Shown: one piece after another, positions 8,267-17,252 of the stretch
Layout: every line of letters starts with the position of its first letter
Position numbering within the stretch: position 1 is the stretch's first letter
NCBI GenBank assembly: GCA_900772845.1
Contig: CAAGSD010000063.1
Coordinates: 1-52,293 of the forward strand
Direction: 5' to 3'
Length of the DNA stretch: 52,293 nt
From: Lachnospiraceae bacterium
GTDB lineage: Bacteria; Bacillota; Clostridia; Lachnospirales; Lachnospiraceae
Position numbers and translations under genes: made by a program
The notes under the pieces: model-generated
Told to the model about the DNA's origin: nothing
The model's database searches: none
Seen by the model: only the letters and a program-made list of their open reading frames with translations

Positions 8267-9301
8267 ATGGAGGAAATCACGATCAAGGACATCGCCAGAA
8301 TCTGCGGTGTCGGCGTTAGCACGGTGTCCCGTGCGATAAATAATCATCCGGATATCAATCCTGAGACCAAGGAAACGATCATGCGGGTGATCAAGGAAAA
8401 TAATTATGTGCCCAACAACAGCGCCCGGAACCTGAAACGTCAGGATGCCAAGGCAATCGCGGTACTGGTCAAGGGTATTAATAACTCTTTCTTCAGTCAG
8501 ATGATCAAGGTACTGGAGGAGGAAATCAAGGAAAAATCTTATTCCATGGTTCTGCAGCATGTAGACTATGACGAGGACGAGGTGGAAGTGGCCTTGAAGC
8601 TGGTGAAGGAAAAAAGGCTTCGCGGCATCATCTTCCTCGGCGGTTATCTGGTGCACAGTGAGGAAAAACTGGCACAGCTTCATGTGCCGTTTATCCTGAG
8701 TACCACAGGAATGCTGCCCAAGGGCTTCAGCCGCAATACCTATTCCTCCGTAGCGGTGGATGACACCAAGGAAAGCTACAAGATGGTGGACTATCTGTGC
8801 AAGAACGGACATAAGGACATTGCGATCCTCTGTGCCCGCAAGACTGATGCTTCCATCGGTAAGCTGCGTCTGGAAGGCTATAAGAAAGCACTGAAGGACA
8901 ATGGCATTGAAGTCCGGGAGGAACTGATCCTGCCCATGAGGAGTGACCTGGAGGATTACTCTCTGGAGAATGCCTATATGGTGACGAAGGAATTTCTGGA
9001 GAAGCAGATTCCCTGCACTGCGATCTTTGCTATTTCCGATATGCTGGCCATCGGTGCCGGAAAAGCATTGTCTGATGCGGGATACAAGGTGCCGGAGGAT
9101 ATTTCTCTGGCAGGCTTTGATGGTGTGGAGATCGGCAAATATGTCATTCCATCTCTGACTACCTTGAAACAGCCGGTGGACAGCATGGCGAGAGAGACTG
9201 CCCGGATCCTGTTTGGCATTATTGGGAAAAAAGCGAAGCACCAGCACTGTGTATTCGACGGAGAACTGGTGGTGCGAGATTCCACGATGCCGCGGATGTA
9301 A
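8267..9301 (+). CDS. LacI-family transcriptional regulator
   Basis: About 344 residues. The N-terminal LacI helix-turn-helix reads TIKDIARICGVGVSTVSRAINNHPDI, followed by the hinge YVPNNSARNLKR and a periplasmic-binding-like effector domain ending in ISLAGFDGVEIG...PSLTTLKQP. ATG 8267 is preferred: GGAAAGG stands 10 bases upstream. A TTG nine bases earlier is almost against that site. As the last sugar gene of the operon it most likely represses the promoter at 3286 through the palindromes at 3329-3363 (inference). No terminator separates it from the next gene. Confidence 0.92.
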   Translation: MEEITIKDIARICGVGVSTVSRAINNHPDINPETKETIMRVIKENNYVPNNSARNLKRQDAKAIAVLVKGINNSFFSQMIKVLEEEIKEKSYSMVLQHVDYDEDEVEVALKLVKEKRLRGIIFLGGYLVHSEEKLAQLHVPFILSTTGMLPKGFSRNTYSSVAVDDTKESYKMVDYLCKNGHKDIAILCARKTDASIGKLRLEGYKKALKDNGIEVREELILPMRSDLEDYSLENAYMVTKEFLEKQIPCTAIFAISDMLAIGAGKALSDAGYKVPEDISLAGFDGVEIGKYVIPSLTTLKQPVDSMARETARILFGIIGKKAKHQHCVFDGELVVRDSTMPRM

Positions 9302-9342
9302 AGAAAGATCATACAGTTCCTACGGGGACAAAGGAGTGCTGT

Positions 9343-10080
9343 ATGGAAATACATGGTTTCAACAAGACAACTTTATTAGATTATCCGGAACATATTGCAG
9401 CCACTGTTTTTACAGGGGGCTGCAATTTTCGCTGTCCGTTTTGCCACAACGGGGAACTGGTGTTGGATCCCGGCTGCCAGCCGCTCATCCCGGAGGAAGA
9501 GGTGCTGACTTACCTGAGAAAAAGACAGGGGATCCTCCAGGGCGTCTGCGTCACCGGTGGGGAACCGGCCCTGCAAAAGGATCTGAAGGAGTTCCTGCAG
9601 AAGATCAAGGCACTGGGATATCCCATCAAGCTGGATACCAATGGCTATATGCCTGCGGTGCTGTGGGATTTATTACAGAATGGACTCGTGGACTACGTCG
9701 CCATGGATATCAAGGCTTCCCGGGAAAACTATGCGGCAGCCGTAGGACTGAAACACATGGATCTCTCCCGGATCGAGGAGAGTATCAGTATTTTGAAAAG
9801 CAGCGGGATTCCGTATGAATTCCGCACGACCGTGGTGAAGGGGATTCATACGGTGGAAGAATTTGAGGATATCGGCAGGTGGATCGCCGGATGCCCGGCT
9901 TACTATCTCCAGAGTTATGAAGAAAATGAGAACTGCCTGTACCGGATGTTACAGACAGCGGGGGATACCATGGATGGCAACAGCGGCCTGTTCGGTGCCT
10001 TTTCCCGGGAAGAACTGGAACAGATGGCGGAACTGGTGCGGAAATACGTGAGGAAAGTGGTGCTGCGGGGCGTGGAATAA
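9343..10080 (+). CDS. nrdG: Radical-SAM activating enzyme, anaerobic NrdG2 type
   Basis: A 245-residue radical-SAM protein. The cluster-binding motif is Cys27-x3-Cys31-x2-Cys34 in GGCNFRCPFCHNG, followed by CVTGGEP (the GGE motif for SAM) and VAMDIKA. Length and sequence match the family annotated as anaerobic ribonucleoside-triphosphate reductase activating protein, which makes the glycyl radical on NrdD. No nrdD is next to it here, so its partner is elsewhere or it activates another glycyl-radical enzyme. It follows the LacI gene by 41 bases, with an AAAGGAG site, and may be co-transcribed. It converges with the ATPase gene, with only 13 bases between the two stops and no obvious terminator. 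Confidence 0.75.
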   Translation: MEIHGFNKTTLLDYPEHIAATVFTGGCNFRCPFCHNGELVLDPGCQPLIPEEEVLTYLRKRQGILQGVCVTGGEPALQKDLKEFLQKIKALGYPIKLDTNGYMPAVLWDLLQNGLVDYVAMDIKASRENYAAAVGLKHMDLSRIEESISILKSSGIPYEFRTTVVKGIHTVEEFEDIGRWIAGCPAYYLQSYEENENCLYRMLQTAGDTMDGNSGLFGAFSREELEQMAELVRKYVRKVVLRGVE

Positions 10081-10093
10081 GCCCCCACACCGG

Positions 10094-11140
10094 TCACATA
10101 AGCTGCTGTACTTTGACAAACTCGTCAAAGCGGGGCAGGGCTAATGAGACTTTTCCGTATTCCCTGGATATAATGACGCCCTTTCTCTTCAGACGTTCCC
10201 GATACACGGAAAAAAGTTCAGATTTCATATCTAATCGCTCACGAATGGCTTTTACCTGTGTCTCTCCACTGAGAGACATTTCGGTTACAATCTTTTTATC
10301 CAGATCGGATAATTCTGACCAGATTTTACTGTACACATATTCTTCCAGATATTGGTCATACTCCGGTAAAATCTGTGCCAGAGTCTTCTTATCACGGTTT
10401 TCCCAATAAAGATATCCAAGTACCTGGAAAGCAAAAGGATAGCCTTTGGTCAGAGAAGTTAATTCTCCGGCAGAATCCATGTCTAAAGAAAAAATATCCA
10501 TATATTGCTTACGGATAGCTGTATAATTCAAGGGTTCCAGGATCAGCTTGGGAGCACGGTACAAAAAGGTCAGGGCTTTATCATTCTGCAAATTATAAAT
10601 ATTCTCATACAAACCGGTCATCAACAAAAAAATAGGATAGTCATTTCGTAAAAAAATTTGAAAGGAACTGGCGAAGATCCGGATATATTCGGAATTTGTC
10701 ACTTCATCAACAGTAATCAGCAATCGCTTCCCGCTTTTCTGGATATATTTCAGCATAAGTTCCAAAGCATTTTCAATATCCGTGACCGGAGCAGCGTTTT
10801 CTACGGAAACGCCCAGACCGAAAGCGGAAAAATCCAGCTTTGCATTGATAAACAATGTATGCAGTTCCGGAATGCTGTATATTTTTGCAGCAAGACTTTG
10901 GAGCAGATCTCTGGTAGGATTCAGTTCTACAACGATCCAATCGGCATTTTTTCGTAATTCTGCGGCAATATTTGTCATCATTACAGTTTTGCCGGATCCG
11001 CGGACACCTGTGATCATATAAATCTGGTTGGAAGGAATCTCAGCACAAAAACTGTCCAGAATCTGATTTGTCTCTGTGAGACGAGAGATATATTGTAACG
11101 GTTTTTTCCCAAAAGATAATGTAAATGGATTTGCGCGCAT
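10094..11140 (-). CDS. AAA/STAND-like ATP-binding protein of unknown role
   Basis: A 348-residue protein with Walker A GVRGSGKT (residues 45-52), Walker B LLITVDE (140-146) and a C-terminal winged-helix-like region (about 280-345: IVTEMSLSGETQVKAIRERL...RLKRKGVIISREYG). It resembles the archaeal-ATPase/ORC-like AAA proteins found scattered in gut bacteria, for which no role is firmly established. The gene has no partner on its strand. AAGAAGGAGGAATAACTC precedes the ATG, and the upstream DNA carries an unusual array of 22-bp repeats. A DNA-linked or regulatory role, possibly autoregulation through that array, is inference only. Confidence 0.8.
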   Translation of the reverse strand: MRANPFTLSFGKKPLQYISRLTETNQILDSFCAEIPSNQIYMITGVRGSGKTVMMTNIAAELRKNADWIVVELNPTRDLLQSLAAKIYSIPELHTLFINAKLDFSAFGLGVSVENAAPVTDIENALELMLKYIQKSGKRLLITVDEVTNSEYIRIFASSFQIFLRNDYPIFLLMTGLYENIYNLQNDKALTFLYRAPKLILEPLNYTAIRKQYMDIFSLDMDSAGELTSLTKGYPFAFQVLGYLYWENRDKKTLAQILPEYDQYLEEYVYSKIWSELSDLDKKIVTEMSLSGETQVKAIRERLDMKSELFSVYRERLKRKGVIISREYGKVSLALPRFDEFVKVQQLM

Positions 11141-11157
11141 GAGTTATTCCTCCTTCT

Positions 11158-11247
11158 TATATAAGCTTTTATAACTTTTAAATCCTTATATAACTGTATA
11201 TAAGTTTATATAACTTTTTATTTATTATATAAGTTTATATAACTTTT
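11158..11247. repeat. AT-rich palindromic repeat array upstream of the ATPase
   Basis: Three 22-bp copies of TATATAAGTTTATATAACTT plus TT lie at 11158-11179 (diverged), 11197-11218 and 11226-11247 (these two identical). A further palindrome, CTTATATA-ACTG-TATATAAG, spans 11185-11204. The array covers the leader and promoter region of the ATPase gene, so it could be operator sites. Confidence 0.8.
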
Positions 11248-11276
11248 GGCAAGAGAAATTGCAAAGATATTGAAAA

Positions 11277-11290
11277 TGAAAACGCTTACT
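11277..11290 (+). promoter_or_regulatory. cre-like catabolite site upstream of the pectate lyase
   Basis: TGAAAACGCTTACT matches the Gram-positive CcpA site consensus (TGWAANCGNTNWCA) except for its last base. It lies between the ATPase and pectate lyase genes. Confidence 0.4.
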
Positions 11291-11425
11291 TCAAATTATG
11301 CATGATGCAATCTGCCAAACTGTGCATTTTTGCGAAACAAAATGATTTGCGCAAAAATAGTAACTAAAAATTGCTCAAAATTTCTATGAATAACTCCCAA
11401 AAATATTCAAAATGTACAAAAACAG

Positions 11426-11501
11426 TTTACTAATGTGAAGCGACAGTGCTAATATATAGTACATAGCGCTGTAAGAGCTTACAAATGTAACTGTTTACAG
11501 C
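11426..11501 (+). promoter_or_regulatory. Putative promoter and cre-like palindrome of the pectate lyase
   Basis: TTTACT (11426-11431) and TAATAT (11450-11455), 18 bases apart, form a plausible promoter. Downstream, TGTAACTGTTTACA (11486-11499) is a perfect-arm palindrome resembling a CcpA cre site. It overlaps a longer inverted repeat, GCTGTAA (11468-11474) with TTTACAGC (11494-11501). The remainder of 11291-11572 is AT-rich and carries no gene; an AGGAGG-rich ribosome site precedes 11573. Confidence 0.42.
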
Positions 11502-11572
11502 AAGGCGTAAAACAAAAAACGCAAACACATTGCTGCAGCGGAAGGCTACGGCAGGAGGATTGGGAGGATTGT

Positions 11573-14500
11573 ATGAGTCGATGTAAGAAAAAGAGATTTT
11601 TGGCATTTATGTTGACCGTGGCTATGCTGCTGGGTGTCATGCCGGTGGATCTGCTGGGTGGAATCGCCAGAGTGAAGGCTGCGGAAATGTCACAAGCTAG
11701 CTATGTAAATACGACCTATGGTACAAGTCAATGGGTTAAAAATGGTGATGTAGAAAGACGTACAACAAGTTGGGACTTTGTTACCAATGCTAGTGAACTT
11801 CAAAATGACGCTAAGATTACGACAGGAAATACATTATGCGGAATTTCCAATGTAGATTCTAATAAAGTGTCTTTGAAGAAAAGCGGAGGAGGTCTTTCGC
11901 TCGGAGTAACAGGATCCGGAGTTTATATTCCGGTAGATTCGCATGCAACATCTGTGGAAATCAGTATCACTATGGCGAGTGTGTCATCAACAAGATATTT
12001 AGTGTTAGGTGAAAAAGGAACAAAGGTATACCATAAACAGGCGGATACAATTAATGATGCGGATGCGTATTTTTCTGATAGTAAAACATATACAGGAACT
12101 TTCACTAAAGAAGATATAGGGACTGCTGGTTTTAAGATTATTACTAAGGACGAGAGCAAAATTGCAAATATATCAATTGTAGAGACACGGGTTGCTTCCG
12201 AGCCAAGTGGAATCACCACTGTCTCCGGAAATATCATAGTAGAGGATAAGACTTCCGGACTTGTCAATGCGGGTGAGCAGGTAAAATTGACAGCTGATAA
12301 CAAAGAAGATATTTTGCTTAATGTAGGCACAAATGAAAAAAAGACTATGAGTGCCAATACCACCTACAATATCGTGGCTCCGAACGAAAACGTGCGTGCT
12401 GTCACGGAAGATGGTAAGACATTGATTACCACCGGTACGGAAGAATTCAGCGCTACTATTACCTTAGGCAAGGCAAAAGTAGAAGCACAGGTGAAAATGT
12501 CAGAAGGTTCTGTATTGGCTGATGGAAAAACTCTGACATTGACCAATCAGGCAGACTCGAACGACAAGGTTAATGTTACACCTAACGATAAAGTTACTCT
12601 TAAAGTAGGTGCAAGCTATAAAATTTCTACAGATATGGAATTGACCGATGTAACGGTCAATGACAAAGAGACCATCGAGGTTACAGAGGATACAACGGAA
12701 TTAACAATTTCCTTGGATTCTACACTGGCAGCAACGATGATTACTGTAAAAGATGCAGACAACTTACTGGGTGATGGAACAGTAACGCTGACTAACATCA
12801 AAGATGCAGCAGATGTACATAGCTTTAAGAGCCAAGATGTAGTACCCCTGAAGAGCGGAGAAGTATATAAAGTAAGCTGTGCGGTAAATAACGCAACTGT
12901 CAAGATCAACAACAGCACGATATATAAAGCTTCCAAAGAAACTACAAGTGCAAGCGTGGTAGTCAGTGCTAAAGATGCAGATTTACATGAACTGGATCTG
13001 ACAAAGGGACTGAATGCAGGTGTGAATTATGATGGCGGCGTTTCTGTTTTGACTGACATGAAATATTCCGCATCTTCTACAACGATTGATGGCATACTGT
13101 ATGAAGGATCTGTGAAGGGGAGCAAAAACCCCAGTCCAAACGCAGGTGCGATTCCTACTGTAGGATCTGTTGTAAAACTGCAGGCTGAGAAGGACGGAAG
13201 AATCCGTATTGCTTTCAAGGCAAATAACAAAGCATTTTATTTTATAAATGACAATAATGGAACGGTGGAAGTGTTAGATACTTTTACACCGAATGCACCT
13301 TTGACAAAGATATATTCTGTAAAAGCAGGAGCTACTTATTATCTTTATGCCAGTGGTTCAAATATTCAGATTTATAATCTGACGGTAGATTACAGAACTT
13401 CTCTTGACTGGAACAAGATTGAAACTCCCGTACTTGGAACCCCTTCCGTAAAGGGCGGCACGATTTCTGTTCCCTATACCGCACAGGTGGGTGGTATCTA
13501 TGGAGAGTCTTTGGATGTAACGATGTATGATGCAAATGGTAAGGAAGTAATGAAACAGTCAATTACCGCAGAGGGTGAGTCCGGTGTAGCAGAATTCACA
13601 CCGACAGCATCCGGTACTTACAGCTTTAAAGCAGAGTTGATCCGTACCGGCGAAGCCTCTAAGGTAAGTAATACGACAACCGGTGTTAATTTTGTCCTTC
13701 CCATGGCAACTCCCGCAGGCTTAAACGCCGAGAACAAGGGCCACGGCAACGTGAAGCTGACCTGGCAGGCTGTTCCGGAAGCGGAGAGCTACACGGTATA
13801 TGTGGATGGCAAGGTGTATGCAGAGGGTGTGACAAAGTTATTACAGAAAATTTCAGGACTGACCGTAGGACAGGAATATACATTTGGAGTTGCGGCAGTC
13901 AGAGGAAATGACATTTCCAAACCGGCAGAGGTGAAATTGACGATCACAGAAGATGCAGTAAAGACCTGGAATTATTCCGCATTCGGTTCCGGCGTAGATA
14001 CCATGTCAGAAGGCGGCAGGAACAATGGCTTCAGCGGAAGCTATGATACACAGGATCTGAAAGTATGGAGTATGAACAGCAAGGGTAAGCTGGTACCGAA
14101 CTCCACCGATGGTGTGGCATTCTACTATACCACCATTGATCCTGAGACAGAGAACTTTACGCTGTCCGCAGATGTAACCGTAGATAGTTGGAAGTTTACC
14201 AATGGTCAGGAAGGCTTCGGCCTGATGGCAGCAGACCGTGTGGGAGAGAACGGTTCCGGTAATTCCTTCTGGAACAACTCTTATATGGTAAGTGCGACCA
14301 AGGTGGAATATTTCTGGGATGCAGAGGCTGGTCAGGTATCTGATGCCGGAGATAAGTACACCATGAAGCTGGGTGTCGGATCTCAGGAGAAGATCGGTGT
14401 AACACCGGAGAATCTTGCGGCAGACACTGTAGTAGATGATTTCCAGACGGCCATGAGAACGCTTGAGACCAGTGCCGTAGCAAGCGGGCAGGGTGCTGGA

Positions 14501-17134
14501 ACTTATAATATGGTAGGTGGATATGAGGCAGCATTAAAGGATATCACAGATGTCAATCCTCAGACAACCTTCCATATGACGATCCAGAGAAACAATACCG
14601 GATATTTCTTAAGCTATACCAATGTAGCTACCGGAGAGACCGTGACCAACAAATATTACCACGGTGACAACGGTGATGAATTGACCAGACTGGATGAAAA
14701 CAATATTTATGTAGGCTTCTATGCTTCCAGAAGTGCTAAAGTAAGCTTCAGCAATATGAGCCTGACCACAGTGGCTCCGGAAAACGATGCACCTGCAGAA
14801 GCAAGACCGATTACTTATGTAACCCCGAACTTCAGCATTGAGTCTGCCAAGGTTGCCAACAATGCAAACTATGAGATGGTATACTACGGCAATGCCGATG
14901 GCGTTCTGAGTATTACGAACAGCAAGGGAGAGGCAGTGGTATCCGGACAGCATGTGGATGCCAAGACCAAGTTCCGTGTCAATACGGTTCTGGAGCAGGG
15001 CAGCAATACTTTTGCAGTGGAGTTCACACCGGATGCAGATTACAAGCCTGCAAAGTATTCTCTTTTAAGCAGTTATGATACTGTGAAATTTGATTTCACC
15101 GTAACCTATAATGTAAAAGACAGAAGTTATATTTATGTAAGTCCCGACGGCAGAAGCTATGGAAGCGGTGCCAAGGATGATCCTGTAGATATTTATACCG
15201 CAGTGAAGAGTGCTGCTCCCGGACGGACGATCCTGTTAAAGGGCGGAACTTATGCACTGGACAAGACAGTCATTGTAGAAAGAGGCGTTAACGGAACTGC
15301 AGATGCGAAGATTTACATGATCGCAGATCCGGAAGCTGCCACACGCCCGGTACTGGATTTCCAGGGAAGATGTGCAGGCATGATCCTGGCAGGCGATTAT
15401 TGGTATTTCCAGGGATTTGATGTTACGAGATCCGCAAATGCGCAGAAGGGTATTCAGGTATCCGGAAGCTACAACACTGTGGACAACGTAATGACCTACA
15501 AAAATGGTAATACCGGTCTTCAGATCAGCAGATATAAGAGCACAGATAACTGGGAAGACTGGCCGTCCCACAACCTGATCCTGAACTGTACTTCTTATCT
15601 GAATGCAGATGCGGGATATGAGGATGCGGATGGATTTGCAGCAAAACTGACGGTAGCAGACGGCAACGTATTTGACGGATGTATCGCAGCTTACAATGCC
15701 GATGACGGATGGGATCTGTTCGCAAAGGTAGAGACCGGTGCCATCGGACAGGTAACGATTCAGAACAGTGTGGCATTTAAGAACGGTTATGTACTGGATG
15801 AGAATGGACAGGAAGTAGATGCGGGTAACGGTAACGGCTTCAAGATGGGTGGTTCCAGCATCAGTGGACAGCATATCCTGCGCAACAGCGTATCCTTCGG
15901 CAATAAGGCAAAGGGTATCGATTCCAACAGCTGCCCGGACATTCAGGTATATGCTTCTACCAGCTACAATAATGAATCCTATAACGTAGCTCTCTACACG
16001 AACGACGCAAAGAACACAGCATTTACCGCACAGGGAATCCTGTCCTTCAAGGACAGCACCAATGCGGCAGAAGAACTGATCGCAGAGCAGTTCAAACCCA
16101 AGGGGACACAGGAGACAAGTGCTTACGAAAATGCAGCGAACTACTACTGGAGAGGTGAAAACTCTACCAACAGTGAAGGAATTGCAGCGGCAGCAGACTG
16201 GTTCCGTAACCTGGATATGAACAGCGCAATTCATAGCGGCATTCACAGAAATGCCAACGGTATCATCAATATGAATGGCTTCCTTGAGGTGACCGGCAAG
16301 GTACCTGAAGGTGTGGGAGCCAGAATGACAGGAACTGCTTCCGGTGTGATCGCAGTAAATACGGATGTTGACAGAGAGGACGACGATGATAACAACAGCG
16401 GTGCTTCTTCCGCAGCAGCATCTACCGTAGACTGGAACGCTGTCAGCAGCTCTGTACAGAATAAGGTGGCAGAGATGTTACAGAATCCTGCCATTGCAAG
16501 TGTCAACATGAACTTCGTATGCAGTGGTGAGGTTCAGGTACCTCAGAATCTGCTGAATATGATCAAGGGCACGAAAATAACACTTGCTTTCCACAGCGGA
16601 AACGGTGTGGCACTGAGCATCAGCGGACAGGATCTGAAGAACAGGAATCTGTCCAGGCTTCAGATGATTGACCTGACCGTAGATCCGGACAGTAATGCAA
16701 TTCCGACAAATGTAGTATCTGCAAAATCCGGAGCTGTGAACAAGCAGATTAGTATCAGAGATACCGGCAGCTTCGGTGTACCTGTCAATATTCATGTGAA
16801 TGTAGGCAAGGATAACGCCGGTAAGAGTGCAAACCTGTATCGTTACAACGCAGAAAAGGGACGTCTGGAGTATTGTGGATCCTTTACCGTAACTTCCAAC
16901 GGACAGTCCATGTTCGCCCTGAAGCGTGGTGGCAACTATCTGGTAACGGTAACAGACCGCAGGCCTTCTGAGAGTATCTGGTATGCGGATGGTGATTATA
17001 TGGTTAAGAGAGGAGATACACTTTCCGGGATCGCTAAGAGAAATCACATGACGCTGGCAGAGCTGCTTAGCAGAAATGCACAGATCACGAATCAGAATGT
17101 GATCAGAGTCGGCCAGAAGCTGAATCTGAACTGA
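11573..17134 (+). CDS. Secreted multidomain pectate lyase (PL9) with LysM
   Basis: 1853 residues. A signal peptide covers about 1-38 (cut near VKAAE). Then come beta-rich binding modules (about 40-210), three related ~80-residue repeats (about 215-470), a further binding-type module to about 615, an FN3 domain (about 708-795), a lectin-like module (800-1075) and a PL9 parallel beta-helix (about 1185-1605). PL9 residues known from Dickeya Pel9A are present: calcium ligands Asp1353, Asp1377, Asp1378 and Asp1381 (DDGWD) and catalytic Lys1424 (NGFKMGG). An Asp-rich linker, a surface domain and a LysM (about 1806-1853, VKRGDTLSGIAKRNHM) end the protein. It should cleave polygalacturonate outside the cell and bind peptidoglycan by its LysM; there is no LPXTG. 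The DNA up to about 13.69 kb is more AT-rich than the rest, suggesting module exchange. Confidence 0.88.
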   Translation: MSRCKKKRFLAFMLTVAMLLGVMPVDLLGGIARVKAAEMSQASYVNTTYGTSQWVKNGDVERRTTSWDFVTNASELQNDAKITTGNTLCGISNVDSNKVSLKKSGGGLSLGVTGSGVYIPVDSHATSVEISITMASVSSTRYLVLGEKGTKVYHKQADTINDADAYFSDSKTYTGTFTKEDIGTAGFKIITKDESKIANISIVETRVASEPSGITTVSGNIIVEDKTSGLVNAGEQVKLTADNKEDILLNVGTNEKKTMSANTTYNIVAPNENVRAVTEDGKTLITTGTEEFSATITLGKAKVEAQVKMSEGSVLADGKTLTLTNQADSNDKVNVTPNDKVTLKVGASYKISTDMELTDVTVNDKETIEVTEDTTELTISLDSTLAATMITVKDADNLLGDGTVTLTNIKDAADVHSFKSQDVVPLKSGEVYKVSCAVNNATVKINNSTIYKASKETTSASVVVSAKDADLHELDLTKGLNAGVNYDGGVSVLTDMKYSASSTTIDGILYEGSVKGSKNPSPNAGAIPTVGSVVKLQAEKDGRIRIAFKANNKAFYFINDNNGTVEVLDTFTPNAPLTKIYSVKAGATYYLYASGSNIQIYNLTVDYRTSLDWNKIETPVLGTPSVKGGTISVPYTAQVGGIYGESLDVTMYDANGKEVMKQSITAEGESGVAEFTPTASGTYSFKAELIRTGEASKVSNTTTGVNFVLPMATPAGLNAENKGHGNVKLTWQAVPEAESYTVYVDGKVYAEGVTKLLQKISGLTVGQEYTFGVAAVRGNDISKPAEVKLTITEDAVKTWNYSAFGSGVDTMSEGGRNNGFSGSYDTQDLKVWSMNSKGKLVPNSTDGVAFYYTTIDPETENFTLSADVTVDSWKFTNGQEGFGLMAADRVGENGSGNSFWNNSYMVSATKVEYFWDAEAGQVSDAGDKYTMKLGVGSQEKIGVTPENLAADTVVDDFQTAMRTLETSAVASGQGAGTYNMVGGYEAALKDITDVNPQTTFHMTIQRNNTGYFLSYTNVATGETVTNKYYHGDNGDELTRLDENNIYVGFYASRSAKVSFSNMSLTTVAPENDAPAEARPITYVTPNFSIESAKVANNANYEMVYYGNADGVLSITNSKGEAVVSGQHVDAKTKFRVNTVLEQGSNTFAVEFTPDADYKPAKYSLLSSYDTVKFDFTVTYNVKDRSYIYVSPDGRSYGSGAKDDPVDIYTAVKSAAPGRTILLKGGTYALDKTVIVERGVNGTADAKIYMIADPEAATRPVLDFQGRCAGMILAGDYWYFQGFDVTRSANAQKGIQVSGSYNTVDNVMTYKNGNTGLQISRYKSTDNWEDWPSHNLILNCTSYLNADAGYEDADGFAAKLTVADGNVFDGCIAAYNADDGWDLFAKVETGAIGQVTIQNSVAFKNGYVLDENGQEVDAGNGNGFKMGGSSISGQHILRNSVSFGNKAKGIDSNSCPDIQVYASTSYNNESYNVALYTNDAKNTAFTAQGILSFKDSTNAAEELIAEQFKPKGTQETSAYENAANYYWRGENSTNSEGIAAAADWFRNLDMNSAIHSGIHRNANGIINMNGFLEVTGKVPEGVGARMTGTASGVIAVNTDVDREDDDDNNSGASSAAASTVDWNAVSSSVQNKVAEMLQNPAIASVNMNFVCSGEVQVPQNLLNMIKGTKITLAFHSGNGVALSISGQDLKNRNLSRLQMIDLTVDPDSNAIPTNVVSAKSGAVNKQISIRDTGSFGVPVNIHVNVGKDNAGKSANLYRYNAEKGRLEYCGSFTVTSNGQSMFALKRGGNYLVTVTDRRPSESIWYADGDYMVKRGDTLSGIAKRNHMTLAELLSRNAQITNQNVIRVGQKLNLN

Positions 17135-17192
17135 TCTGAAAACGAGTTGTAAGAAATCAGAGAAAAGTATAAGACAGGAAACTGAAAACGAG

Positions 17193-17225
17193 AAAACGGA
17201 TGGCTTGGGAGGGCCATCCGTTTTT
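17193..17225. terminator. Bidirectional terminator between pectate lyase and dehydrogenase genes
   Basis: AAAACGGATGGC (17193-17204) pairs with GCCATCCGTTTTT (17213-17225). Flanking A and T runs allow it to serve both converging genes. Confidence 0.9.
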
Positions 17226-17252
17226 GGTGAATACGAATCGATCGGAAATGCT

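Noticed and set aside
11158..11247. CRISPR-like array or replication origin
   Set aside because: Only three short AT palindromes with unequal spacing, no unique spacers, cas genes, dnaA boxes or replication genes.
15236..16246. Minus-strand open frame opposite the PL9 domain
   Set aside because: The plus strand carries intact PL9 active-site residues, and the antisense frame lacks a ribosome site.
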